Shown in pieces: positions 36,203 through 44,891 of a stretch of DNA of 64,000 bases. This stretch comes from Cytophagaceae bacterium ABcell3 (GTDB lineage: Bacteria > Bacteroidota > Bacteroidia > Cytophagales > Cytophagaceae): contig CP133159.1 of NCBI GenBank assembly GCA_030913385.1, positions 4,691,001-4,755,000 on the forward strand, read 5' to 3'. Under the pieces are notes generated by a model, which was not told the origin of the DNA, did no database searches, and saw only the letters and a list, made by a program, of their open reading frames with translations. Each line of letters starts with the position of its first letter. Position 1 is the stretch's first letter. The translations under genes were made by a program, and so were the position numbers.

Positions 36203-36425
36203 TAGGAGGTGTAGAGAAAAAACATGCTTCCTGGACTACAATACCGGCCAGAGGCCTCCACCAGGTTATTTCTGCAATTAGAAACTGTACCGATTATGCT
36301 ACCTTTATCATACTTCTGATCCTCACTCGGCAAAGCCGAAGCGAGTGTACCCGAGCTACTGCGGGTTCCATAACCATTACCCGACAAATAAGGACCTTCC
36401 TTGCAGTTGAAGTTTAATCTCAAGT
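36203..36425 (-). other. Stranded coding fragment between hairpin and T8 immunity gene
   Basis: On the minus strand it reads NFNCKEGPYLSGNGYGTRSS to ASGRYCSPG, a Cys- and Gly-rich piece unrelated to RHS. It is cut by the hairpin on one side and by the immunity gene on the other. The parent gene is not recognised. Confidence 0.35.
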
Positions 36426-36775
36426 AACGATATGAATAATATTAAAGAACCTATATAAAATAAAACTACATGAAAAATTAAACGACTTCTTGGAATATCC
36501 ATAGCGTCAAAATGTTCCTCTACTGACCTCCAATTATTCTCATATGAAAGGTTGTGAATCATAATTATCAATATAGACAATCCGACAATTAGAATACACC
36601 ATAGTAAAACCACGCTATTTCCTGAAATAATTGAAAATAATAAGAAACCATTAATTAACCACAACCCTATAAATAAGGCAAAAACAGTACCTAAACGTGT
36701 TCCATCACCGATTAATGGGTTTGTTTTATAAGTAGCGTATAATATATATTTGTTAAATTGAAACCATTTCTTCAT
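36377..36775 (-). CDS. Membrane protein, putative immunity to T8, 132 aa
   Basis: Three hydrophobic helices (VFALFIGLWLINGFLLFSII, VVLLWCILIVGLSILIIM, VVLFYIGSLILFISLL), so it is an inner-membrane protein. It starts 11 bases beyond T8. The last about 15 codons run into the stranded fragment at 36203, so the native C-terminus may be shortened. Size and topology resemble the 120-aa partner of T7. Confidence 0.6.
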   Translation of the reverse strand: MKKWFQFNKYILYATYKTNPLIGDGTRLGTVFALFIGLWLINGFLLFSIISGNSVVLLWCILIVGLSILIIMIHNLSYENNWRSVEEHFDAMDIPRSRLIFHVVLFYIGSLILFISLLEIKLQLQGRSLFVG

Positions 36776-36786
36776 AGCAAATCTAT

Positions 36787-37728
36787 TTATTGAGCAAAGA
36801 ATTTTTTATCAATAAAATTTTCCAAGAGTTTTTTCATACTCTGAAACAAGTCAGTCTGTTTAAACACTTCTAATGCTACATTTACTAATCCACTGAGAAA
36901 ACCTGTAATCGCACTTGCTATAATCCCTACTGCCTCAACAATAGCATTAACAATACTACGAGGCGAAAAATCTGTAACCAAATCCATAACCGTTTCGATA
37001 ATGGTTTTTGCATCAAATGCCTTATTTATATTACGCAATGGCTTTAGATACTTTTCAATTGAATCTAATTCTTTTAACAATTGCTTTGGATTAAATTTTT
37101 TCCCCTTAGGTGCGTTTTCGGTTTTATTTTTTATTTCATTTTGGGTCTTTTTTTTATGATACTCACCTGCATCTTCAAGCAATTCTGTTACACCGCTTGC
37201 GGGGTCAGTATAATCTTTAACTTTATCCGAAACTTTTTCAGTCTTTTCAGCTTGTGTCGGAGACACTTCTTCAGAAGAACCTGACTGAATGCTAGGATTA
37301 GCAGGCTTGGTAGGTGCAACTTCAGGAATTTCAATCTCATCAATAACAACATCCTCTACTATCGGATTATCAACCACATCCTCTGCAATGTCTGAAGGAT
37401 CATTCCCTGTATCCATATTTTCACTTTCTTGTGCAGAAGTGTCCCAATGACTTTGAATAGCTTCACGCTCTGCTTTATTAGCAATTTTATTAACAGGGAC
37501 TTTACTGTGCCCCTTACCAGTTTCAACATCCTCAACCTTCTGAGCATAAATGGCGCCGTCCTTGCCTTTCCAGGTTTCGTAACTGACGTTATTTACCTTA
37601 ACAATATCTCTTCCCTCACGATCACTTGCTCCCGTCCCATCAGATGCCTTTTCCCCACCACCGCCGTCTCCACCATCTCCGCCACCACCAGCGTTTTCAG
37701 CTTTACCTCCGGTAGGGTCATTTTTCAT
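36787..37728 (-). CDS. Orphan tip module T8, membrane-active-type
   Basis: 313 residues starting at MKNDPTGGK, the very end of the RHS core. It has the same Gly-rich linker and pre-tip (VSYETWKGKDGAIYAQK) as T15, then an acidic linker and a hydrophobic tip (IVEAVGIIASAITGFLSGLV) ending EVFKQTDLFQSMKKLLENF. The upstream side is fused to an XRE gene fragment, so it has no shell and no start of its own beyond the internal Met. Confidence 0.65.
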   Translation of the reverse strand: MKNDPTGGKAENAGGGGDGGDGGGGEKASDGTGASDREGRDIVKVNNVSYETWKGKDGAIYAQKVEDVETGKGHSKVPVNKIANKAEREAIQSHWDTSAQESENMDTGNDPSDIAEDVVDNPIVEDVVIDEIEIPEVAPTKPANPSIQSGSSEEVSPTQAEKTEKVSDKVKDYTDPASGVTELLEDAGEYHKKKTQNEIKNKTENAPKGKKFNPKQLLKELDSIEKYLKPLRNINKAFDAKTIIETVMDLVTDFSPRSIVNAIVEAVGIIASAITGFLSGLVNVALEVFKQTDLFQSMKKLLENFIDKKFFAQ

Positions 37729-37736
37729 TATCGGAT

Positions 37737-37841
37737 GAACTGGAACCCGAAGAAAAAAATATGGTCTTCAAAATGATCGATACGTTCCTGACAAAGAAAA
37801 AATTTAAAGACTTCTTTCAAAAAAATATTGCTGCGTTGTAA
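37737..37841 (+). pseudogene. 3' fragment of an XRE regulator gene (second copy)
   Basis: Same 34 codons as 17834-17939 and starting at the same base of the parent gene, but fused here to RHS DNA at NDPTGGK instead of at RFCGKEK. Confidence 0.8.
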
Positions 37842-37859
37842 GGCAGCTTAACAACTTAT

Positions 37860-38222
37860 CTATACTTTTACATGTAGATACAATATTAACAAAAAGGCTA
37901 TTATAGGAAAAAAAGCTATTGCATAACCAATCAAATGAATTTTTAATCTTGAAATTTTTAATTTATCATATTCTTTAATAATCCTATCCATTCTTTCAAT
38001 GCCTCGGTAAAAATAAATGCAAAAGGCAAAAAAGATAATAGCAAAACCTACAATAACATAGAAGTTAAACATGCTTAAAAATAAATAATCTATAAATATT
38101 GATAATGCAAAGTTTATCAAGATAAAATAAAGCCAACCAGACAAAATCACCATAGCTATACCGTCATGCCCCCAACAGACGATATAAAAAACATAATATA
38201 AAAAATTTAAAAGATTTTTCAT
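37860..38222 (-). CDS. Membrane protein, putative immunity to T7, 120 aa
   Basis: Three to four hydrophobic helices (GIAMVILSGWLYFILINFAL, LFLSMFNFYVIVGFAIIFFAF, IGYAIAFFPIIAFLLILYL). No signal peptide besides the first helix. It begins 2 bases after the T7 stop. A membrane immunity next to a hydrophobic tip. Confidence 0.6.
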   Translation of the reverse strand: MKNLLNFLYYVFYIVCWGHDGIAMVILSGWLYFILINFALSIFIDYLFLSMFNFYVIVGFAIIFFAFCIYFYRGIERMDRIIKEYDKLKISRLKIHLIGYAIAFFPIIAFLLILYLHVKV

Positions 38223-38224
38223 GT

Positions 38225-39706
38225 TTAAAATTCAAGCACTTCTTTTCTAATTTCTTTATATGTATCACTTTCTTGGAAAGATGAAAAAAACAAAGAAATT
38301 GCCCAACCTCCGAACTTAAAAACATTACTTAAAACAACACCAATTGTATCATAAATGGCATCAAAAATATTTTCACCTGTTGGGTTTTTTAGTGCTTTTA
38401 AAATAGACAAAGCTGTGCTGGTAATATCAGCGAACAAACTACCCAACCGCAACCCCTTTAGCAACTTATTTATCTTCTTTAGTGCATTCTCTATTACCTT
38501 AATTGCCTTTTGTAGTTTAGGGGATACTTTTGCTTTTTGTTTCTGTTTATCTAAAGTATTCTTCTTTTTGCCAAGATCCTTCTCAACATCATTTCTCGCC
38601 TTCTTAGCTGCATCCTTACTTAATTCTAATCCTTCTCCCACTCTGTCAAGAGCATACTTTGTATTATCAATTTTATCCTCTCTTTTCTCTGTTTCTACTT
38701 TCTGATTTTCACCAACTTGTTTACCCTGTTCATTATTTTTTCCAATTTTTGAACCTACTTTAACATCTACCTCTTCTACAGCACTTTCCTCCACTGTCAG
38801 ATCTTCACTTATATCTTCCTCAACTTCTTCAACTACCTCAATGCCATCATAATAATTTTGTATATTATCCTTTTGTTTCTCTACTTTTTCTACCTTGCTC
38901 TCATTAAGTGATTCCCAAAACCCTTTATGCCCTCCTTCTGGATGAAACACTTCTATCCCATTATCACCTCTCCTGGTTTCCACTCCATTAATTATTGTGG
39001 TTGTTTCGTTTCCTCTTTGTTTTTGCTGAACATCAACTTCATTTTTAGAAGATTCATTATCAGAACCACCATCCTGCCCATTATTATTCCCATCAGGCTC
39101 CAAACCATCAAGGTCGGTAAAAATTATGGGCTGGTTACCTGCATACTGGTACGGCGTATAGTAGGGATACTTCCCCGCCAGCGGATCCACACTAACAAAC
39201 CTGCACGTCCATGCATTATAATACCTCATGCCATAGTAGTACAGCCCGCTCTCCTCGTCTTTTTCCTTCCCACAGAACCTGTACCGCTTTTTCCCATAGC
39301 TGCCAAAAGAAGTTTCCCCAAAGGGGTAATACTCCTCACTGTTTACCAACGTACCATTTGTATCTAATTGTATACTGCTGCTGCCCAGATGGTCTTCGAG
39401 GTTGTACTTAATAGCAGGGGTGATGTCACCCATGGCATCGCCAAGGCGTATGGTGGCTATGCGGCTCTGGTCGTCCATGATGTGCAGGGTGTTCTGCTCT
39501 GTGGTACTGCCACCGTACTGCCCTATTATCCACTGGCCTATTTCCAAATCCGGTATCGCTGTACCCTGGTCATATACACCAATAGTCCACTGGCCTACCT
39601 CCAGGTTCGGGATGGCATAGGCAGCGGCACTGATGCTTTCCCTGGTATGCTCAAATATCCCGTCTATGTAGGTAGTGCTTTTATAAGAACCGTCCTGCTT
39701 TTGCAC
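38225..39706 (-). CDS. Orphan RHS module T7, 3' half, membrane-active-type tip
   Basis: 493 open codons from the RHS core on; the RHS sequence continues upstream to 39966, where the IS3 element is inserted. The core ends IFTDLDGLEP. The tip has a long charged coiled-coil-like region (DKIDNTKYALDRVGEGLELS ... KKNTLDKQKQKAK), then hydrophobic helices (SLFADITSTALSILKAL, IGVVLSNVFKFGGWAISLFF) and ends FQESDTYKEIRKEVLEF. Joined with 41342-41906 it would form one continuous module. Confidence 0.7.
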   Translation of the reverse strand: MQKQDGSYKSTTYIDGIFEHTRESISAAAYAIPNLEVGQWTIGVYDQGTAIPDLEIGQWIIGQYGGSTTEQNTLHIMDDQSRIATIRLGDAMGDITPAIKYNLEDHLGSSSIQLDTNGTLVNSEEYYPFGETSFGSYGKKRYRFCGKEKDEESGLYYYGMRYYNAWTCRFVSVDPLAGKYPYYTPYQYAGNQPIIFTDLDGLEPDGNNNGQDGGSDNESSKNEVDVQQKQRGNETTTIINGVETRRGDNGIEVFHPEGGHKGFWESLNESKVEKVEKQKDNIQNYYDGIEVVEEVEEDISEDLTVEESAVEEVDVKVGSKIGKNNEQGKQVGENQKVETEKREDKIDNTKYALDRVGEGLELSKDAAKKARNDVEKDLGKKKNTLDKQKQKAKVSPKLQKAIKVIENALKKINKLLKGLRLGSLFADITSTALSILKALKNPTGENIFDAIYDTIGVVLSNVFKFGGWAISLFFSSFQESDTYKEIRKEVLEF

Positions 39707-40030
39707 CAGCTTCTTTATGCGGTTGCCGCCACTGTCATACAGATAAAAGGCATTGAGACTTGGTTCTCCCTCACCTGCCTGTATGCGGAAGGACTTCAGC
39801 CGGTCTGCGTAGTCCCATGCAAAATGCCGGGACTCTCCTTCTCTTATGATATTGCCGTTTACATCATGTATAAAGCCATAGGCCGTCTGCCCTATGGTAA
39901 TGTCTTCTAATATATTCTTTTCAGGGGAATATTGAAAGCTTCTGGTGAAGTTTCCGCCGGTAGCTATATAATACTCCCCAATTTTCAGACCACTACTTTA
40001 ATTGATTTATAATCGTTAAATTAGTGAAAT

Positions 40031-40324
40031 ATGAAAGGAAAAAGAAGAAAGTTTACTGCCGCATTCAAAGCACAAGTTGCTGTTGAAGCTTTAAAAGAAA
40101 GAGATAGCTTGGCAGATTTGGCAAGTCGTTTTGAGGTTCACCCTAATATGATCAGTAAGTGGAAGCAAGAGTTTCTTGAAAGGTCCTCAGCAGTCTTTGA
40201 GAAAGACAGTTCAGAGCAAAATCAGGAGCCTTCTATTGATCCTGAAAAGCTTTATGCAAAAATTGGCAAGCTTGAACTGGAGAATGACTTTTTAAAAAAA
40301 AGCTTAGGAAAGTTGGGGAAGTAA
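40031..40324 (+). CDS. IS3-family transposase OrfA, 97 aa
   Basis: N-terminal HTH of the IS3 OrfA type (KRRKFTAAFKAQVAVEALKE ... FEVHPNMISKWKQEFLE) and a C-terminal leucine-rich coil. Near its end the A8G run at 40294-40302 provides a slippery site for -1 frameshifting into the orfB frame, which is open back to that point, so a fused OrfAB transposase is likely. Confidence 0.9.
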   Translation: MKGKRRKFTAAFKAQVAVEALKERDSLADLASRFEVHPNMISKWKQEFLERSSAVFEKDSSEQNQEPSIDPEKLYAKIGKLELENDFLKKSLGKLGK

Positions 40325-40338
40325 AATCTCTTTGTTCT

Positions 40339-41145
40339 ATGGTAGATACTGATCACAAGCTAAGTATTCGCTCCCAATGTGAGATTTTAAATATAAACCG
40401 TAGCAGGTTTTACTACTCTCCTGTTGGAGAAACTGAAGAAAACCTTAAAATAATGAGGGTTTTAGATGAACGGTACCTTCATAAGCCTACACATGGTGTT
40501 TTGCAAATGCAGGACCACCTGAGAGATCTTGGTTTTACAGTAAACCATAAGCGAGTTCGCCGCCTATTGAGGCTTATGGGACTTATGGCCATTTACCCTA
40601 AAAAAAACCTCAGCAAGTTAGGCAAAGCTAAGTATATTTATCCCTATTTACTAAGAAACCTGGATGTTGAACGTACAAATCAGGTTTGGGAAATTGATAT
40701 AACATATATCCCGATGAAAAAAGGTTTTATGTACTTGACAGCCATTATCGATGTCCATAGCAGATATGTTGTTGGCTGGGGAATATCAAACACACTCAGC
40801 GCTCAGTCGAGCCTATCGGTGCTGAAAGAGGCAGTAAGCAGGTATGGGAAGCCAGAGATAATAAACTCTGACCAAGGCAGCCAGTTTACCTGTGGAGAAT
40901 GGGTAAACCTGTTACAAGAAATGAGAATTAAAATCAGCATGGACGGCAAGGGAAGAGCCATTGACAATATTTATATAGAAAGGCTCTGGCGAACTGTAAA
41001 GCAAGACTATGTATACCTACATCCTGCTAAAGACGGTTTGGAACTTTACCAAGGGCTTGCTATATTCTTTGAGTTTTACAATTATGAAAAACACCATCAG
41101 GGAATAGAGCGACAGGTGCCATCAGATGTTTATTTAGCAGCATGA
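40339..41145 (+). CDS. IS3-family transposase OrfB, 268 aa
   Basis: rve-type integrase core with D-D-35-E: EIDITYIPM (first Asp), INSDQGSQFT (second Asp), IDNIYIERLWRTVK (Glu). The N-terminal HTH_21-like part LHKPTHGVLQMQDHLRDLGF is present. The ATG at 40339 is the first in this frame after orfA; the active protein is probably the frameshift fusion. Confidence 0.9.
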   Translation: MVDTDHKLSIRSQCEILNINRSRFYYSPVGETEENLKIMRVLDERYLHKPTHGVLQMQDHLRDLGFTVNHKRVRRLLRLMGLMAIYPKKNLSKLGKAKYIYPYLLRNLDVERTNQVWEIDITYIPMKKGFMYLTAIIDVHSRYVVGWGISNTLSAQSSLSVLKEAVSRYGKPEIINSDQGSQFTCGEWVNLLQEMRIKISMDGKGRAIDNIYIERLWRTVKQDYVYLHPAKDGLELYQGLAIFFEFYNYEKHHQGIERQVPSDVYLAA

Positions 41146-41341
41146 GATACTGTTTTTCCTTACAATAGCAAAGGTAGCATGGTTATTTAACCTGTCAAGG
41201 CCAAGTGAATTCCTCCCTCCGGTCGGAAGCCTTGACAGATTAAACCTCCATTGCTAATATGCAATTGAAAGGAAAAAAAGAAAAAAAATATTAACTTAGA
41301 AATGAAGTGTAGTGGTCCTATGGATGGGTAGTATTATACTA

Positions 41342-41906
41342 TGTGCTGCAGGCCCTGAATGTTGCCCATCTTGTCATAGCTGTAATGTTGGGTATATCCG
41401 CGTGTCAGTGTGGGGTCATGGCTCCTGTACGTATCGTCCCAGGGCTCAGCAGCGGTGGTGGCTGTTTCCCTTCCGGTGGCGGAGAGTAGCCGGTACAGGG
41501 CATCGTATGTATAGTCTTTTTCCAGTATGTCCGTGCCGCCTACGCCGCTGCCGGGGGCACGGTTGATGATGGAGGTGATATTTCCCGAAAGGTCGTATTC
41601 ATAAAAATTGTCCTGCCGCACGGTTCCGCTGGCGTAGTTATAGGCAAGGCCGTTTTTCTCATACCTTTCCGTACGCAGCCTTTTGAGGCGGAAGTTGTCC
41701 TCGTCATAGGCGTAGCGTGTCATCATGCCGTTGCCAAAAGCTATCAGGGTTCGCTGTCCGCGGGCATTGTAGGCAATGCGCTCCACGTAGACCTGCTCTT
41801 CTGAAGCTTCTGTATTCTTCAGCCCCACTTGCTCCAATGCGCCCGAGCGGTTATATCTAGGAAGGAGTATTTTCCGTTCCTGCTCCACATCTTCGGGAAA
41901 TTGCAT
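41342..41906 (-). pseudogene. Orphan RHS module T7, 5' half
   Basis: About 188 codons of RHS repeats from MQFPEDVEQERK to MGNIQGLQHI, interrupted by the IS3 element. The sequence is that of the head gene with few changes. The upstream edge has the chimeric junction (GYTRHYSYE fused to PKCNF, out of frame) and the hairpin. Confidence 0.75.
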
Positions 41907-41950
41907 TTCGGTTCATAGCTGTAGTGTCGGGTGTAGCCCTATGCTGGAAG

Positions 41951-41992
41951 CTTGTTGGTGAAAACACCAACAAGTGGAAAAACACCAACAAG
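41951..41992. repeat. Boundary hairpin repeat (copy at T7) with extra half-site
   Basis: Perfect hairpin at 41951-41974 followed by an extra AAACACCAACAAG half at 41980-41992, as at 15784-15825. It lies between T7 and the end of the T6 immunity gene. Confidence 0.8.
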
Positions 41993-42009
41993 AGGGAGGT
42001 GGAGATTTT

Positions 42010-42525
42010 TCAACAATTAATATCCTTAACAAACCAAATTCCAAAAATGCCTTTAGCCAGAGTAACTAACATTACATCGCCTATATTTAAATCACATTCT
42101 TGAACTTCCTTATGATCTTTCCAAACTAGTTCTTTCCCGGAGACATTAATAACGACATTATTTAGTCTGCTTCCTTTATCTTTGTCAACTTCCACCACAT
42201 CAGCTTTTACATTACGTTGTTCATATGCATATGATGTATTAGTGCCAAGTATAGCTGTTACCAAGATAACTATTATGTAAGCAAACCGCATAAAAAAAAT
42301 AAACAGTCTATCATACTTTTGAAAAAAATAGGAAACCCCCATGGATACAAAAGTCAAATATAGCAACCCTCTGAAAACTTTAAACCAAAATTCATCTACT
42401 AAATTGATTGTCATTAGCTCTATCATATAGAGCCTTATAAAAATTATAGAGATTATAAAAATTATTAATTCAATATATACTCTAAACTCGTTATAAGCTT
42501 TAAGCTTTGCAAAAATCTTATTCAT
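42010..42525 (-). CDS. Membrane protein, putative immunity to T6, 171 aa
   Basis: Three hydrophobic helices in the first 95 residues (IELIIFIISIIFIRLYMIEL, VFRGLLYLTFVSMGVSYFF, FAYIIVILVTAILGT), then a small soluble domain (VKADVVEVDKDKGSRLNNV). It starts 6 bases beyond T6. The different layout from the T7 and T8 partners suggests specificity for a different tip. Confidence 0.6.
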   Translation of the reverse strand: MNKIFAKLKAYNEFRVYIELIIFIISIIFIRLYMIELMTINLVDEFWFKVFRGLLYLTFVSMGVSYFFQKYDRLFIFFMRFAYIIVILVTAILGTNTSYAYEQRNVKADVVEVDKDKGSRLNNVVINVSGKELVWKDHKEVQECDLNIGDVMLVTLAKGIFGIWFVKDINC

Positions 42526-42531
42526 ATATTA

Positions 42532-44073
42532 TTACCAACTATTCCACCAGTTAACTACATCATCAAAGGTATCTTGAATAAAATCCATATTATCAACTAT
42601 TAGAAAATCAATTATGTCTAATAACATACTTAACCCTTTGGTTGCCGGATGAAGACTACCTGCAAACACAGTCAATTTAAATACAAACCGAGCATCAGAC
42701 ATTTCTCCTTTTCTCCATAAATTATAATCACTCATTATTTGAGCAATTCCTATGACTGGGCCTAACGCTTTAAAAACTTTTGCCAATTTATCCCCTGCCA
42801 CTGCTTTCCTATATGCTTGGGACTGTCTTTTAGGCTTTCTTGATGCCATATCATTGGCGTCGCCCATTGTCCCATCTTTTTTCGGATATTTACCTTCCTT
42901 GATTGGCTTTGAATATTTCTTATTAAGTTGATCCCCTTTTCTATCTAAATAAATTCCCAGCCCTAGCAAAGGTGCATCTGCATCTTTTACCTTTAAATCT
43001 TCAGAAACAAATTCTGCAGTTTTATTGACACCTTCAACCACAGTTTCTTTTACATCACCTCCCAAGCTTGTAGAATTACCTAATTTAGCCCCTAAAGCCT
43101 CCTCCTCGGAATCTACCAATACATCTAATATTGACTTAGAACTATTTTCTTCAATCAACTCAGCGCAATCAATCTCCACTTCAGTATTTTCAGCTTTGGA
43201 GAATTCTGAATCCCAATGACTTTGAATAGCTTCACGCTCTGCTTTATTAGCAACTTTATTAACAGGGACTTTACTGTGCCCCTTACCTGTTTCAACATCC
43301 TCAACCTTCTGAGCATAAATAGTGCCGTCCTTACCCTTCCAGGTTTCGTAACTCACTCCATTAACTTTCACTATTTCTCGGCCTTCCCGACTAGCCCCTG
43401 TCTCATCAGATGCTTTTTCTCCGCCTCCGCCACCATCACCACCGCCACCACCGGCATTTTCAGCTTTCCCTCCGGTAGGGTCGTTCTTCATTATCGGATT
43501 GCAGTCGGCATAAGCATATGGTGAGAAGTTTTTCGTTTTCCCCGCCAGCGGATCCACACTAACAAACCTGCACGTCCATGCATTATAATACCTCATGCCA
43601 TAGTAGTACAGCCCGCTCTCCTCGTCTTTTTCCTTCCCACAGAACCTGTACCGCTTTTTCCCATAGCTGCCAAAAGAAGTTTCCCCAAAGGGGTAATACT
43701 CCTCACTGTTTACCAACGTACCATTTGTATCTAATTGTATACTGCTGCTGCCCAGATGGTCTTCGAGGTTGTACTTAATAGCAGGGGTGATGTCACCCAT
43801 GGCATCGCCAAGGCGTATGGTGGCTATGCGGCTCTGGTCGTCCATGATGTGCAGGGTGTTCTGCTCTGTGGTACTGCCACCGTACTGCCCTATTATCCAC
43901 TGGCCTATTTCCAAATCCGGTATCGCTGTACCCTGGTCATATACACCAATAGTCCACTGGCCTATCTCCAGGTTCGGGATGGCATAGGCAGCGGCACTGA
44001 TGCTTTCCCTGGTATGCTCAAATATCCCGTCTATGTAGGTAGTGCTTTTATAAGAACCGTCCTGCTTTTGCAC
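42532..44073 (-). CDS. Orphan RHS module T6, hydrophobic-helix tip (5' part disrupted by MITE)
   Basis: 513 open codons from a TTG in the RHS core, ending MKNDPTGGK. The Gly-rich linker and pre-tip VSYETWKGKDGTIYAQKVED are shared with T8, T15 and T17, but the tip then diverges: an acidic region, LLGLGIYLDRKGDQLNKKYS, and a C-terminal helical part (ALGPVIGIAQIM ... LLDIIDFLIVDNMDFIQD, ending NWWNSW). The membrane partner gene suggests a membrane target (inference). The upstream RHS is cut by the MITE at 44237. Confidence 0.7.
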   Translation of the reverse strand: MQKQDGSYKSTTYIDGIFEHTRESISAAAYAIPNLEIGQWTIGVYDQGTAIPDLEIGQWIIGQYGGSTTEQNTLHIMDDQSRIATIRLGDAMGDITPAIKYNLEDHLGSSSIQLDTNGTLVNSEEYYPFGETSFGSYGKKRYRFCGKEKDEESGLYYYGMRYYNAWTCRFVSVDPLAGKTKNFSPYAYADCNPIMKNDPTGGKAENAGGGGGDGGGGGEKASDETGASREGREIVKVNGVSYETWKGKDGTIYAQKVEDVETGKGHSKVPVNKVANKAEREAIQSHWDSEFSKAENTEVEIDCAELIEENSSKSILDVLVDSEEEALGAKLGNSTSLGGDVKETVVEGVNKTAEFVSEDLKVKDADAPLLGLGIYLDRKGDQLNKKYSKPIKEGKYPKKDGTMGDANDMASRKPKRQSQAYRKAVAGDKLAKVFKALGPVIGIAQIMSDYNLWRKGEMSDARFVFKLTVFAGSLHPATKGLSMLLDIIDFLIVDNMDFIQDTFDDVVNWWNSW

Positions 44074-44236
44074 CAGCTTTTTTATGCGGTTGCCGCCACT
44101 GTCATACAGATAAAAGGCATTGAGACTTGGTTCTCCCTCACCTGCCTGTATGCGGAAGGACTTCAGCCGGTCTGCGTAGTCCCATGCAAAATGCCGGGAC
44201 TCTCCTTCTCTTATGATATTGCCGTTTACATCATGT

Positions 44237-44409
44237 CACAACCTGAAATATGTAATAGAACTTTCTATTGCGTGACAAAATAACTTCAAATCAGACGCTT
44301 CGCTCGCATTTGCGTATCAAACCATAGCGCTGCTATGCTTTTTCTACTCAAATACGCTGATTTATTGTTATTTTGCCCCTCATAACGAAATCTATTACAA
44401 AATTCAGGT
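44237..44409. mobile_element. 173-bp MITE-like insertion in the RHS core (copy 3)
   Basis: Third copy, same length and site as in T9 and T11. Confidence 0.8.
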
Positions 44410-44575
44410 TAAAGCCATAGGCCGTCTGCCCTATGGTAATGTCTTCTAATATATTCTTTTCAGGGGAATATTGAAAGCTTCTGGTGAAGTTTCCGCCGGT
44501 AGCTATGTGCTGCAGGCCCTGAATGTTGCCCATCTTGTCATAGCTGTAGTGCTGGGTGTAGCCCTATGTTGGAAG
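44410..44575 (-). pseudogene. 5' RHS piece of T6, cut off by the MITE
   Basis: The 166-base RHS segment from the hairpin to AYGF, as in T9 and T11. Confidence 0.7.
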
Positions 44576-44599
44576 CTTGTTGGTGAAAACACCAACAAG
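44576..44599. repeat. Boundary hairpin repeat (copy at T6)
   Basis: Perfect hairpin CTTGTTGGTG/CACCAACAAG with AAAA loop. Confidence 0.85.
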
Positions 44600-44602
44600 T
44601 AG

Positions 44603-44711
44603 GAGTTTTAGTTTCTTTATTTTCCTCTGCTCCGTCCAGGTCATTGTAATTTATTGGTTTATTACCTGCATACTGGTACGGCGTATAGTAGGGATACTTC
44701 CCCGCCAGCGG
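44603..44711 (-). pseudogene. RHS relic T5 (end of core and start of a lost tip)
   Basis: Reads PLAGKYPYYTPYQYAGNKPI and NYNDLDGAEENKETK on the minus strand, cut by the hairpin 15 codons into the tip. The tip and immunity gene are gone. It shows that a module was destroyed at exactly the hairpin boundary. Confidence 0.6.
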
Positions 44712-44836
44712 AGTTGGAGCTTTACCTGTTTGACCTTATCCTTATTCATAGAAATTATTTTTTGCCGTTTTGTACATCACAAAGATAAATTAAAATGTAC
44801 TAATTGGCAACTATAAGTATGACTATGTGGATATTT

Positions 44837-44868
44837 TTTGCTAAAAATATACTATATGGCTATATTTG
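44837..44868 (+). promoter_or_regulatory. Promoter of the XRE gene at 44892
   Basis: TTTG at 44837-44840, a 20-base spacer and TATATTTG at 44861-44868 match the Bacteroidota -33/-7 consensus exactly. The ATG lies 23 bases further on. Confidence 0.6.
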
Positions 44869-44891
44869 CCTTGTCTTAAAAATATGCATCT

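Larger units (their letters stand above)
39967..41338 (+). mobile_element. IS3-family insertion sequence in module T7
   Basis: 1372 bp. The ends TATAATACTCCCCA and the complement of GGGTAGTATTATA form the inverted repeat. The 3-bp target duplication CTA lies at 39964-39966 and 41339-41341, the size expected for IS3. It holds orfA and orfB in overlapping frame arrangement. A deletion derivative is present at 2800-2933. Confidence 0.9.

Noticed and set aside
36106..36423. A 105-codon minus-strand frame spanning the hairpin and RHS DNA
   Set aside because: It is a chimera of a stranded fragment, the hairpin and out-of-frame RHS sequence, so it is not a gene as a whole.
12148..44599. Integron attC-like interpretation of the boundary hairpins
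   Set aside because: No integron integrase is present, no core-site consensus was seen, and the modules are joined at RHS homology rather than at uniform attC spacing. Kept only as an unexplained hairpin.
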